Source: Achromobacter insolitus
GTDB lineage: Bacteria > Pseudomonadota > Gammaproteobacteria > Burkholderiales > Burkholderiaceae_B
DNA: 64,000 nt
Reading direction: 5' to 3'
NCBI RefSeq assembly: GCF_002209555.1
Contig: NZ_NJIF01000007.1
Coordinates: 62,001-126,000, forward strand
The notes under the pieces: model-generated
What the model saw: the letters and a program-made list of their open reading frames with translations, nothing else
Told to the model about the DNA's origin: nothing
Databases searched by the model: none
Shown here: one piece after another, positions 18,090 to 26,949 of the stretch
Position numbering within the stretch: the stretch's first letter is position 1
Layout of the letters: the number at the start of each line of letters is the position of its first letter
Position numbers and translations under genes: made by a program

Positions 18090-20581
18090 TGGAAAACAAA
18101 CTCGCATCGCGCCATGCGGCGCTGGCGCTTTACGCCCTCCTGGCCGCGGCAGCCCTGGCCATGGCGGCAACGGTCAACGGTTATTACGTTTTCGTGCTGG
18201 GCAACATGGCGCTGCTGGCGCTTGCCGGCATTGGACTGAACGTTTTGCTGGGTTTGACCGGACAAATGTCGTTCGGCCATGCTGGCTTTTACGCCATTGG
18301 CGCGTATACCGTCGCCATCCTGACCGGCCAGGCGGGCTGGAGCTTCTGGCTGGCCTGGCCGGCGGCGGCGCTCGTCGCCGGCGCCTTTGGGCTGTTGCTG
18401 GCTCTACCCGCGCTGCGCGTGAAGGGCCCTTACCTGGCAATGATCACTATCGCCTTCGGATTCATCGTGGAACACGCGTTGATCGAAGGCGGAGAGGTCA
18501 CCGGCGGCCAGAACGGCCTGATGGGAATCGCGCAGCCCTCGCTGGGCGGCATCGGCGGAGATCGCGGCGTCGCCATGCTGGCCATCGTGACGGTGTTCGC
18601 GGCGCTGGCTGCCTATGCGCTGCTGTCGCGCGGCACGTGGGGCGCGGCGATGCGCGCGGTCAAGGACAGCGAAACGGCCAGCGAATCCATCGGCATCAAT
18701 CCTCTGGCGGTCAAAACCGTTGCGTTCATGGTTTCCGCCGCGCTGGTGGGCCTGGCGGGCGGACTCTACGCGCCCCAAGCCGGCATGATCACGCCGCACA
18801 ACTTCAACTTCATGCAATCGATCCTGTTCGTGCTCGCGGTGACGCTGGGCGGCGCGGGCTCGCTGGCGGGACCCTTGCTGGGCGCGGTCGTCGTGGGACT
18901 GCTGCCGGAACTGCTATCCGGCCTGGAGGAATACCGCCTGCTGTTCTTTGGGGCCTTTCTGCTTGTTGTGCTGTGGGCGGCGCCCGAAGGCATGGTCGGA
19001 CTCCTGTCGCGCTGGCGGCGCCATGCGCGGGCCCATGCGCTGACGCCCCGCACGGGCGGCGTCATTTTCAGCGGGAACCGTCTGCGGCGCCCGTTGCGCG
19101 CGGAGATGCTGACCATGACATTCGGCGGCGTGCGCGCCGTCCAGGCGGTTTCCTTCGTCGTGCAACCGAGCGCGGTGACCGCGCTGATCGGACCGAATGG
19201 CGCGGGCAAGTCCACCGTCATCAACATGCTCAGCGGCTACTACCAGCCAACCAGCGGCGCAGTCGCGCTGGGAGACGCGCCATTGGCCGGTTTGCCCGCG
19301 TACGGCGTTGCGCGCCATGGCATAGGCCGCACCTACCAGACGTCGCAATTGTTCGACACTCTGACCGTGGAAAACAACGTAGCGCTAGGCATGGCGCGCG
19401 GCCGGCTGGGCGGCCTGCTGGCATCGCGCCGCTACCTGGCGCCGGACGTGCGCGAACGAGCTCGCTCGCTGCTGGCATTCTGCGGCTACGAAGGCGCGCT
19501 GGACGCGCCTGCGGCCGACCTGCCGCACGTGGACCGGCGATTGGTGGAAATCGCTCGGGCGCTGGCCACGGACGCCGACATCCTGCTGATGGACGAACCC
19601 GCCGCGGGCCTGTCACGCGAGGACAAGACGCGCCTGGCCACGCTGCTGCGCCGCATCGCCCAGGCCGGCACCGGCGTCCTGCTGGTAGAGCATGACATGG
19701 CGCTGGTCATGGGGGTGTCGGATCACATCGTCGCCATAGACGCGGGCCGGGAACTGGCGCAGGGCTGCCCGACCGACATCCAGCAATCGCCCGCCGTGCG
19801 CCAGGCCTATCTGGGCGATGAAGCCGCCCGCAAGGAACGGGAGACCCGCCACAGGCCCGAAGGCGCTCCCATGGCTCCGGAAGTGCTGGGCGTGGGCAGT
19901 CTGGTCACCGGCTACGGCGCCAATCCGGTGCTGCATGGCATCGATCTGCAAGTGCGTCAGGGTGAAATGGTTGCGCTGCTGGGCGCCAATGGCGCCGGCA
20001 AGTCAACGTTGATGCGCACACTGGCCGGACTGCACCGGCCTGTGCAAGGCGGCATGCATCTGCAGGGGCTGGAGCTGAACGGACTCTCCGCCGATCGCAT
20101 CGTGGCGCGCGGCCTGGTGCTCGTGCCCGAGGGTCGCCAGGTCTTTCCTGGCCTGAGCGTGCTGGACAATATCCGCCTCGGCGCGTTCCTGCATCCGCAG
20201 GACCGAGAGGCGCGCGTGGAAGAAATGCTGACGCGCTTTCCGCGGCTGCGCGAACGCCTGCATCAACGCGCCGGGCTGTTGTCCGGCGGCGAACAACAGA
20301 TGCTGGCGATCGCGCGCGGACTGATGTCCAAGCCTGTCATCCTGCTGCTGGACGAGCCGTCGCTGGGTCTGGCTCCCCGAATCATCGATGAGCTGTTCGA
20401 CTCCCTGGACCGCCTGCGTTCGGAATCCATGACGATCCTGCTGGTGGATCAGATGGCCCCGCTGGCGCTGGCCCTGGCTGACCGCGCCTACGTGCTCGAT
20501 TCAGGCCGGGTGGCCGCGCACGGCACGGCCCAGGATATCGCGCGGGACGGGACCCTGGCCCGCGCGTACCTGGGCGGCTAG
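18089..20581 (+). CDS. LivM permease-LivG ATPase-LivF ATPase triple fusion
   Basis: An 830-residue chain joining three transporter parts normally made separately. Residues about 1-310 are a LivM permease (FGHAGFYAIGAYTVAILTG). About 325-575 are a LivG-type ATPase with Walker A GPNGAGKST near 368 and Walker B LLMDEP. About 590-830 are a LivF-type ATPase with Walker A GANGAGKST near 632, signature LLSGGEQQ and Walker B LLLDEP. The LivG half has LPHVDRR where the ABC signature (usually LSGGQ or LPYGxQR) belongs. The frame is unbroken, so this is a real fusion. Start ATG 18089 overlaps the LivH stop. Confidence 0.93.
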   Translation: MENKLASRHAALALYALLAAAALAMAATVNGYYVFVLGNMALLALAGIGLNVLLGLTGQMSFGHAGFYAIGAYTVAILTGQAGWSFWLAWPAAALVAGAFGLLLALPALRVKGPYLAMITIAFGFIVEHALIEGGEVTGGQNGLMGIAQPSLGGIGGDRGVAMLAIVTVFAALAAYALLSRGTWGAAMRAVKDSETASESIGINPLAVKTVAFMVSAALVGLAGGLYAPQAGMITPHNFNFMQSILFVLAVTLGGAGSLAGPLLGAVVVGLLPELLSGLEEYRLLFFGAFLLVVLWAAPEGMVGLLSRWRRHARAHALTPRTGGVIFSGNRLRRPLRAEMLTMTFGGVRAVQAVSFVVQPSAVTALIGPNGAGKSTVINMLSGYYQPTSGAVALGDAPLAGLPAYGVARHGIGRTYQTSQLFDTLTVENNVALGMARGRLGGLLASRRYLAPDVRERARSLLAFCGYEGALDAPAADLPHVDRRLVEIARALATDADILLMDEPAAGLSREDKTRLATLLRRIAQAGTGVLLVEHDMALVMGVSDHIVAIDAGRELAQGCPTDIQQSPAVRQAYLGDEAARKERETRHRPEGAPMAPEVLGVGSLVTGYGANPVLHGIDLQVRQGEMVALLGANGAGKSTLMRTLAGLHRPVQGGMHLQGLELNGLSADRIVARGLVLVPEGRQVFPGLSVLDNIRLGAFLHPQDREARVEEMLTRFPRLRERLHQRAGLLSGGEQQMLAIARGLMSKPVILLLDEPSLGLAPRIIDELFDSLDRLRSESMTILLVDQMAPLALALADRAYVLDSGRVAAHGTAQDIARDGTLARAYLGG

Positions 20582-20637
20582 ATCGGCCGAGGCAATCGCA
20601 GACATGCGCGGGAGCATTGCCCTTGAAACCGGCAACG

Positions 20638-21642
20638 CTACCCCGCCTCGGCCGCCAGCCGCGCGCCGGCTCGTACGATGCCGCAGCGCTTGTGCGCCCG
20701 CATCACCACGCCGACTTCGCTGTTCAGCACGCCGTCCAGCTCGCCCAGGCGGCGCGTCACCACGTCCCACAAGTGCAGGCTGTCACGGCACAGCACGTGC
20801 CAGAACAGCTGGGATGCTCCGCTGGTGCCGAAGAGGCACCGCGTATTGGGGTCCAGCGCCAAATGGGCGGCCAGCGCGTCCACGGCTTGCGGGCGCACCT
20901 GCACGGAAATCACCGCCTCTACCGGGAAGCCCACCAGCGCCGGCTCCACCTCGACGCGGAAGCTCAGCGCGCGGCGCTCCACCATGTTGTGCAGCAGGCG
21001 CTGCGCGGTGGGTTCGCTGACGCCGGCGTGCTCGGCCAGTTCGGCCAGGCTGGCGCGGCCGTCGCGCATCAAATAGGCCACCATGCGCTGTTCGGAGTCC
21101 GTCAGGGCGGCGGGCGGTTGCGCAAGGGCGGATTCGGCAGCGGCATCAGCCTGGGCCTGGATGCGCCACTGCCCCGCGCGCCGGAACGGCCGCAGCACCA
21201 GCCGCGCCTCCACGTGTTCCACGCCGTCGATGGATGGCAGCACTCGCGTTACCACGTCCGGCATGTCGGCGGCATCCGCCAACGTCAGTTCGGCCATCAG
21301 GTCGGCCGAGCCGGCAAGCGTGACCACCAGTTGACTGATGTCCAGGCGCGCGAGCTGGTCCGCTACCTCCGGCACACGGCCCGAGCGGCAGCGCACCCAG
21401 GCATGCAGCACCACGCCCCGGCCAGTGGCCAGCGGATCGGGTTCGGCAATGACACGCAAGGCGTCCGCATCCATCAGGCGCTTGATGCGGCGCGCGACCG
21501 TGCGCTCGGCAATGCCTGTGGCGGCGCCCAACTCGCGCCAGGACGCGCGGGGGTCCGCCTGCAGCGCGATCAGGCAGGCGAGATCGGTGTCGTCCAGCCC
21601 TGGGGCTAGGGGCTTACCCTTACTTGACGTGTCCATATTCAT
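20638..21642 (-). CDS. Tandem Lrp/AsnC-type transcriptional regulator
   Basis: A 334-residue regulator made of two consecutive Lrp/AsnC units, each with a winged HTH and a RAM ligand-binding domain. The first HTH is WRELGAATGIAERTVARRIKRL (about 40-60) and the second is LAELAEHAGVSEPTAQRLLHNM (about 200-220). Usual Lrp proteins have one unit of about 160 residues. The start is uncertain: ATG 21642 and ATG 21636 both lack a clear ribosome site. It is transcribed away from an MFS carrier gene across an AT-rich gap, so it probably controls that carrier and the amidase. Confidence 0.88.
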   Translation of the reverse strand: MNMDTSSKGKPLAPGLDDTDLACLIALQADPRASWRELGAATGIAERTVARRIKRLMDADALRVIAEPDPLATGRGVVLHAWVRCRSGRVPEVADQLARLDISQLVVTLAGSADLMAELTLADAADMPDVVTRVLPSIDGVEHVEARLVLRPFRRAGQWRIQAQADAAAESALAQPPAALTDSEQRMVAYLMRDGRASLAELAEHAGVSEPTAQRLLHNMVERRALSFRVEVEPALVGFPVEAVISVQVRPQAVDALAAHLALDPNTRCLFGTSGASQLFWHVLCRDSLHLWDVVTRRLGELDGVLNSEVGVVMRAHKRCGIVRAGARLAAEAG

Positions 21643-21723
21643 TAAATTAACGTTCGCGCATTGATAAAAACACAAAATTAAACGGTCTTTTTGACCAAAA
21701 ATAAATTCTTATTTGAGGTTTTC
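21643..21723. promoter_or_regulatory. Divergent AT-rich promoter region with GGTC-T5-GACC dyad
   Basis: An 81-base AT-rich gap between the AsnC-type gene (minus) and the MFS gene (plus). It contains the inverted repeat GGTCTTTTTGACC at 21684-21696 and several A/T runs. Lrp-family proteins favour such AT-rich dyads, so this is the likely operator. GAGG near 21715 is the ribosome site for the MFS gene. Confidence 0.45.
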
Positions 21724-23040
21724 ATGAGCAGCACTTCAGCGCCCCTGCGCAAGCAGCAGGGGGCAGCCGCCTCGGCCGGCACCGCGCCCGTTTCCCGCTC
21801 GCGCACCATTCTGGCCGGTAGTGTAGGCAATGCTGTGGAATGGTTCGATTGGACCATCTACGCTTCCTTCGCCATATTCTTTTCCAGCCAGTTCTTCCCC
21901 GAAGGCAACGAAACCGCCGCCCTGCTGGCGACGTTCGGCATTTTCGCGGTGGGCTTCTTCATGCGCCCGGTGGGCGGCTGGCTGCTGGGCATCTTTTCGG
22001 ACCGCTACGGCCGCAAGGCCGCGCTGGGCCTGACGATCCTGATGATGGCCGGCGGCTCGCTGATCATTGCCATCACCCCTACCTACGCCACCATCGGCCT
22101 GGCCGCGCCGCTGCTGCTGACCGCCGCGCGCCTTCTGCAAGGGTTGTCGCTGGGCGGAGAGTATGCATCGGCCACGACCTTCCTGGCAGAAATGGCGCCG
22201 CCCAACAAGCGCGGCTTCTACTCCAGCTTCGTGTTCTTCAGCGCCGCCGTGGGCATTCTGGCCGCCTCGGCCATCGGCTGGGTGCTGACGTCGACGCTGA
22301 CCAAGGCCGACATGGCGGCCTGGGGCTGGCGCATTCCGTTCCTGCTGGGCGCCCTGGGCGGCCTGGCGGGCATGTGGATCCGCCGCTCGATCCCCGAAAC
22401 CGAGGCGTTCTCACACGCCAAGAAGGCTGGCGTGGAAAAGCAGCCGCTGCGCACCCTGCTGCGCGACCACCCGCGCGAAGTGCTGCGCATCGTGGGCTTT
22501 TCCATCCTGACCACCTTCGCGTTCTACATCTTCGTGGCTTATGTGCCCACCTACGCCATCCGCCAGGTGCACGCGGATCCGAAGACCGCATTCGCCGCCA
22601 ACACCGTTGCGCTGGTCGTGTTCATGCTGGTGCAGCCCCTGTTCGGCATCCTGTCCGACCGCATCGGACGCAAGCCGCAGCTGATCTTCTTCGCCGCGGG
22701 CTACCTGATTTTCTTCTACCCGCTGATGACCACGCTGGGCCCCTCGTTCGGTTCGATCCTGGCGGTGGAGCTGTTCGGCCTGGTGCTGTACGCCATGTAC
22801 ACCTCCATTGCGCCGGCCATCATGTCCGAGCAGTTTCCCACCAGCGTGCGCGCCGTGGGCATCGGTACCCCTTACAACCTGGTCGTGGCGCTGCTGGGCG
22901 GCACGACGCCTTATCTGCTGACCTGGCTGCAAAGCAAAGGCATGGAACGCTGGTTCTTCTACTACGTGCTTGCGGGCGCCGTGATCACGCTGATCACCTT
23001 CATCCGCATGCCTGAGACCAAGGGCCAGAGCCTGAAATAA
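21724..23040 (+). CDS. MFS transporter, metabolite:H+ symporter (MHS) family
   Basis: A 438-residue, twelve-helix major facilitator of the MHS group (relatives carry citrate, alpha-ketoglutarate, proline/betaine or shikimate). Family landmarks are GNAVEWFDWTIYASFA before helix 1, the loop 2-3 motif GIFSDRYGRKA, and RLLQGLSLGGEYASATTFLAE. The equivalent loop 8-9 motif is GILSDRIGRKPQ. ATG 21724 has GAGG nine bases ahead; the frame extends to 21691. It lies between a tandem AsnC regulator and an amidase, so an amino acid or carboxylate cargo is likely. Confidence 0.92.
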   Translation: MSSTSAPLRKQQGAAASAGTAPVSRSRTILAGSVGNAVEWFDWTIYASFAIFFSSQFFPEGNETAALLATFGIFAVGFFMRPVGGWLLGIFSDRYGRKAALGLTILMMAGGSLIIAITPTYATIGLAAPLLLTAARLLQGLSLGGEYASATTFLAEMAPPNKRGFYSSFVFFSAAVGILAASAIGWVLTSTLTKADMAAWGWRIPFLLGALGGLAGMWIRRSIPETEAFSHAKKAGVEKQPLRTLLRDHPREVLRIVGFSILTTFAFYIFVAYVPTYAIRQVHADPKTAFAANTVALVVFMLVQPLFGILSDRIGRKPQLIFFAAGYLIFFYPLMTTLGPSFGSILAVELFGLVLYAMYTSIAPAIMSEQFPTSVRAVGIGTPYNLVVALLGGTTPYLLTWLQSKGMERWFFYYVLAGAVITLITFIRMPETKGQSLK

Positions 23041-23068
23041 GTAGAGAGAACGAGCGTCATGCACTAGC

Positions 23069-23110
23069 GCTTTCCGGTTCCCGCCAGGGCCGGAAAGCCT
23101 TTTCTTTTTC
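23069..23110 (+). terminator. Rho-independent terminator after the MFS gene
   Basis: A 9-bp stem (GCTTTCCGG, 23069-23077, with CCGGAAAGC, 23090-23098) with a 12-base loop, followed by CTTTTCTTTTTC. It should end the MFS transcript. It stops one or two bases before the first possible amidase ATG (23112), so amidase expression needs read-through or a promoter inside this leader. Confidence 0.85.
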
Positions 23111-23120
23111 GATGAGACCC

Positions 23121-24548
23121 ATGCCAGCACAAGACAACGCCCTGCATTTCCAAGACGCCCTGGCCCTTGCCAGCGGCATCCGCCGGCGCGAACTCAGTTC
23201 GCGCCAGGTCACCACGCACTTCCTGGACCGCATCGAACGCGCGCCTGCGCTCGCCGCCTACAGCGAAGTCACGGCCGAGCGCGCGCTGGCCCAGGCGGAT
23301 GCCGCCGACCGCCTGCGCGACGCGGGCATTCTGCTGGGCCCCTTGCATGGCGTGCCCGTGGCGGTGAAGGACAGCGTCCAATGGGAAGGCGTCAGTGCGA
23401 GCCTTGGCTCGCGCGCCCTGCAGGGACGGATCAGCAGCGAGACGGCGGCGCCGCTGCGCATGCTGGCCGCGCGGGGCATGGTGGTGCTGGGCAAGACCCG
23501 CATGACCGAGTTCGCGTTCGGCCTGTCGGGCCAGAACCCCACGCAGGGCACGGCGCGCAACCCCTGGGACGCCCGGCTCGCGCGCGCGCCGGGCGGCTCG
23601 TCCAGCGGCGCGGGCGTAGCCGTGGCCGCGGGCTTGGCGCCACTGGCGCTGGGCGGCGACACCGGCGGCTCGGTGCGCGCGCCCGCCGCGCTGAACGGCG
23701 TGGTCGGCTACAAGCCATCCAGCGGCGTCATCAGCCGCGCTGGCTGCCTGCCGCTGTCGGACACGCTGGACGTGCTGGGCCCGATCACGCGCAACGTGGC
23801 GGACGCCCGCCTGCTGACGCAACTGCTGGCTGGACCGGATATCGACGACACCGCCACGCTGGATCTGCCGGCAGGCGCCATCGCCGCCTTGCGCCGACCG
23901 GCCGTGCGCACCCCGGGCCCGATCGCGGTACTGGCGCCCGAAGCGTGGCCCGCATCCCTGGCGGACGCCGGCCAGCGAGCCTGGCACGAAGCCCAAGAAG
24001 CCCTGGCACGGGCGGGCTACACGCCCACGCCCTGGCATCCGCCCGCGACGCTTTCGTTCGCCCGCATGGCCGACGACAACTCACTGGTGCTGGCCTACGA
24101 GGCGTACCGTTATTACGGCACGCTGGCGGAAGACGCGGCCCAGCCGCTGTGGGAAGTGGTCCGCAAACGCATCGCGGCCGGCGGCAGCATCGCGCAGGCC
24201 GACTATGAAGCCGCGCTGCAACGCCGCGCCGCCGATATGGCCACCTTCGCCCAAGCCATGCAGGGCCACGACGCCTTGCTGATGCCCGCCTGCGACCAGG
24301 CCGCGCAAGCGCTGGATGCCGACGATACGCGCCACGCCGGCCTGGGCAAGTTGCTGCGTCCCGCCAACTTCCTCGGCGCAGCCGCTATCTCGCTGCCGGC
24401 GGGTTTTGACGCGGAAGGCATGCCCATGGCGGTGCAACTGCTGGCGCCCGCTGGCGCCGACGCCGCCCTGCTGGACTGTGCGGCGGCGCTGGAACCGGTG
24501 CTGGCGCCCGCTACGCGCCGGCCGGATTTGTCGGAGTGGGGACTGTAA
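23121..24548 (+). CDS. Amidase signature family enzyme
   Basis: A 475-residue amidase of the Ser-cisSer-Lys family (GatA-like), which hydrolyses amides to acids and ammonia. The catalytic Lys lies in VPVAVKDSV (about residue 83). The cis-Ser lies in the PGGSSSGAGVAVAAG block (about 160), and the nucleophile in DTGGSVRAPA (about 184). ATG 23112 is an alternative start only nine bases upstream; neither has a clear ribosome site because a terminator precedes them. No gatB or gatC is nearby, so it is more likely a catabolic amidase or biuret-type hydrolase than the tRNA amidotransferase subunit. Confidence 0.88.
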   Translation: MPAQDNALHFQDALALASGIRRRELSSRQVTTHFLDRIERAPALAAYSEVTAERALAQADAADRLRDAGILLGPLHGVPVAVKDSVQWEGVSASLGSRALQGRISSETAAPLRMLAARGMVVLGKTRMTEFAFGLSGQNPTQGTARNPWDARLARAPGGSSSGAGVAVAAGLAPLALGGDTGGSVRAPAALNGVVGYKPSSGVISRAGCLPLSDTLDVLGPITRNVADARLLTQLLAGPDIDDTATLDLPAGAIAALRRPAVRTPGPIAVLAPEAWPASLADAGQRAWHEAQEALARAGYTPTPWHPPATLSFARMADDNSLVLAYEAYRYYGTLAEDAAQPLWEVVRKRIAAGGSIAQADYEAALQRRAADMATFAQAMQGHDALLMPACDQAAQALDADDTRHAGLGKLLRPANFLGAAAISLPAGFDAEGMPMAVQLLAPAGADAALLDCAAALEPVLAPATRRPDLSEWGL

Positions 24549-24561
24549 GGTCCGCACCGAC

Positions 24562-24587
24562 AAAAAAAAACCCCCGCATTGCGGGGG
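24562..24587 (-). terminator. Rho-independent terminator of metK
   Basis: A 7-bp GC stem (CCCCCGC with GCGGGGG) and a 3-base loop. On the minus strand it is followed by nine T residues (24562-24570). It is the metK terminator, and also lies 14 bases after the convergent amidase stop. Confidence 0.92.
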
Positions 24588-24607
24588 CCTTCATGCACCT
24601 GAACGGC

Positions 24608-25771
24608 TTACAGACCCTTTTTCAGCGCCTGAACCTTGTCCGTGGCTTCCCACGAGAATTCCGGCTCGGAACGGCCGAAGTGGCCATAGGCGGCAGTCTT
24701 GGCGTAGATCGGGCGCAGCAGATCCAGCATGTTGACGATGCCCTTCGGGCGCAGGTCGAAGTGCTCGCGCACCAGCTTGGCGATCTGGTCGTCGGGGATG
24801 ACGCCGGTGCCTTCCGTGTAGACCGTGATGTTGATGGGCTCGGCCACGCCGATGGCGTAGCTGACCTGCACCTGGCACTGGCGCGCCAGGCCTGCGGCCA
24901 CGATGTTCTTGGCCACGTAGCGGGCGGCGTAGGCGGCCGAACGGTCGACCTTGGACGGATCCTTGCCCGAGAACGCGCCACCGCCGTGCGGGCATGCGCC
25001 ACCGTACGTGTCGACGATGATCTTGCGGCCGGTCAGGCCGCAATCGCCTTGCGGGCCGCCAATGACGAAGCGGCCAGTCGGGTTGACCAGGAACTTCGTT
25101 TTCGGCGTGATCAGGCCTTCCGGGAAGCTGGGCTTGATGATGTCTTCGATCACCGCTTCGCGGATGGTCTCTTGCGAAACCTCGGGCGCGTGCTGGGTCG
25201 ACAGCACCACCGTGTCGACTTCAGCCGGGCGGCCGTCGATGTAGCGGAAGGTCACTTGGGACTTGGCGTCGGGACGCAGCCACGGCAGGCGGCCATCCTT
25301 GCGCAATTCGCTCTGGCGCTGCACCAGGCGGTGCGCGTACCAGATCGGGGCAGGCATCAGGTCAGGGGTTTCGTCGCAGGCATAGCCGAACATCAGGCCT
25401 TGGTCGCCCGCGCCCTGGTTCAGGTAGTCTTCGGAGCTGCGGTCCACGCCCTGGGCGATGTCCGGCGACTGCTTGTCGTAGGCGACCAGCACCGCGCAGC
25501 CCTTGTAGTCGATGCCGTATTCGGTGTTGTCGTAGCCGATGCGGCGGATCGTGTCGCGCGCGACCTGGATGTAGTCGACGTTGGCGGTGGTGGTGATCTC
25601 GCCAGCCAGCACTACCAGGCCGGTGTTGCACAGCGTCTCGGCTGCGACGCGCGCATTCGGGTCCTGCGTGAAAATGGCGTCCAGGATCGAGTCGGAGATC
25701 TGGTCGGCAACCTTGTCAGGATGCCCTTCAGAGACGGATTCGGAAGTAAAGAGAAAGTCGTTGTTGGCCAC
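24608..25771 (-). CDS. metK: S-adenosylmethionine synthase
   Basis: A 387-residue enzyme that makes S-adenosylmethionine from methionine and ATP, with Mg2+ and K+. Diagnostic segments are [32 protein letters not shown], the phosphate-binding [19 protein letters not shown] and NIVAAGLA. The GTG at 25771 is preferred as start: AAGGA lies seven bases upstream and the protein then begins VANNDFLF, the expected N-terminus and length. The ATG at 25795 is eight codons further up. No SAM riboswitch was recognised in the leader. Confidence 0.97.
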   Translation of the reverse strand: MANNDFLFTSESVSEGHPDKVADQISDSILDAIFTQDPNARVAAETLCNTGLVVLAGEITTTANVDYIQVARDTIRRIGYDNTEYGIDYKGCAVLVAYDKQSPDIAQGVDRSSEDYLNQGAGDQGLMFGYACDETPDLMPAPIWYAHRLVQRQSELRKDGRLPWLRPDAKSQVTFRYIDGRPAEVDTVVLSTQHAPEVSQETIREAVIEDIIKPSFPEGLITPKTKFLVNPTGRFVIGGPQGDCGLTGRKIIVDTYGGACPHGGGAFSGKDPSKVDRSAAYAARYVAKNIVAAGLARQCQVQVSYAIGVAEPINITVYTEGTGVIPDDQIAKLVREHFDLRPKGIVNMLDLLRPIYAKTAAYGHFGRSEPEFSWEATDKVQALKKGL

Positions 25772-26048
25772 AGATGCGTCCTTGGTGGCCGGCATTGCCG
25801 GCGCATAGGTTCACGAGGCGCGTTGCACCCCCGACGCATGACACACGCTAATCTGGGCGCGACGCTTTAGCGGATTTGGCAAAAGGCGCGCAAAGCGCTA
25901 CACCCTTGCCGTCGCCCCGCAAGTTGTCGGTTAACTCGGCGACTGACCTATTTTAAGCGAAAATGCGGTTCTGCCGCCAAAAGCCAGGGGCGTATGCATA
26001 TTCTCCCCTGGCCCGGCGCACTTTCCGCCCGTCCCACTTTCCTGCCGC
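25772..26048. promoter_or_regulatory. Divergent promoter region, metK versus lipid A acyltransferases
   Basis: A 277-base gap with no credible gene. The metK-proximal part is GC-rich and contains small dyads (GCCGGCATTGCCGGC at 25789-25803). The middle is richer in A/T (CCTATTTTAAGCG near 25947), and probably carries the divergent promoters. No known riboswitch pattern was found. Confidence 0.35.
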
Positions 26049-26915
26049 ATGCTGCTCTTCCTGTTCAGACTATTCGCCGCCCTGCCCCTCTCCGTCGCGC
26101 ACGCCGTGGGGCGTCTCGCCGGGCGCGCGATCTACGCCTGGCCGGGCAAGTACCGCCAGCGGCTGCAGGCCAATGCGATCCAGGCCGGCTACGCCGATCC
26201 TGCTTTCGCGCGGCGCGCAGCGGGCGAAATCGGCGCCATGATCCTGGAGAGCCCGCGCGTCTGGTTCCGCAACGAGCAAAGCCTGGCCCAGGTCGTATCG
26301 GACGACAACGACATCGTCAGCGCGGCCCGCGCCGAGAACCGGGGCATCCTGTTCCTGACACCGCATCTGGGCTGCTTCGAGATCACGGCCCGCTACCTGG
26401 CCCGCCAGATGCCCATGACGGTCATGTTCCGGCCCCCGCGCAAGGACATCCTGGCCCCGCTGCTGGAAACCGCGCGCAACACCTCGGCCGTCAACGCCGT
26501 GCCAGCCACGATGCAAGGCGTGCGCGAATTCGTCCGCGCCCTGCGCCGCGGCGAATCCGTCGGCATGCTGCCCGACCAGGCGCCCAGCGTGGGCGACGGC
26601 GTCTGGGCGCCGTTCTTCGGGCGCATGGCCTACACCATGACGCTGCCCGGCAAGCTGGCCACGCAGACGGGCGTACCCATCATCCTGACCGCGGGCGAAC
26701 GGCTGCCCGGAGGCCGGGGCTGGCGGATCCACTATGTGCGCGTGCCCGAGCCTCTGCCTGCGGACGCCGAAGCGCAGGCAGCGCTGCTCAACGCAGCCAT
26801 GGAAACGCTGATCCGCCGGTGCCCGGAGCAATACCTCTGGAGCTACAACCGCTACAAGACGCCGCGCGGCGCGCCCGCGGCGCCTGCCGTCGACCCCGCG
26901 TCCCCGGCGAATTGA
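26049..26915 (+). CDS. Lipid A late acyltransferase (LpxL/HtrB family), first of two
   Basis: A 288-residue membrane-anchored acyltransferase. A hydrophobic N-terminal segment (about 1-22) tethers it to the inner membrane. The catalytic HX4(D/E) motif is H106-LGCF-E111, in the block FLTPHLGCFEI. A second conserved block is MLPDQAPSVGDGVWAPFFG. The family adds a secondary acyl chain to lipid A. A second family member follows 34 bases downstream and dapF after that, an arrangement known from Bordetella. Which of LpxL1 or LpxL2 it corresponds to cannot be decided here. Confidence 0.9.
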   Translation: MLLFLFRLFAALPLSVAHAVGRLAGRAIYAWPGKYRQRLQANAIQAGYADPAFARRAAGEIGAMILESPRVWFRNEQSLAQVVSDDNDIVSAARAENRGILFLTPHLGCFEITARYLARQMPMTVMFRPPRKDILAPLLETARNTSAVNAVPATMQGVREFVRALRRGESVGMLPDQAPSVGDGVWAPFFGRMAYTMTLPGKLATQTGVPIILTAGERLPGGRGWRIHYVRVPEPLPADAEAQAALLNAAMETLIRRCPEQYLWSYNRYKTPRGAPAAPAVDPASPAN

Positions 26916-26949
26916 ACCGCTGCGCCCCGTCCGCTCCATATTGCTCACC

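Noticed and set aside
16125-18170. 681-residue minus-strand ORF opposite the ABC transporter genes
   Set aside because: It is Arg/His/Gln-rich as expected for an antisense frame and crosses two well-supported genes.
25772-26048. Possible SAM riboswitch ahead of metK
   Set aside because: No known SAM-class core could be traced, and only small GC dyads are present.
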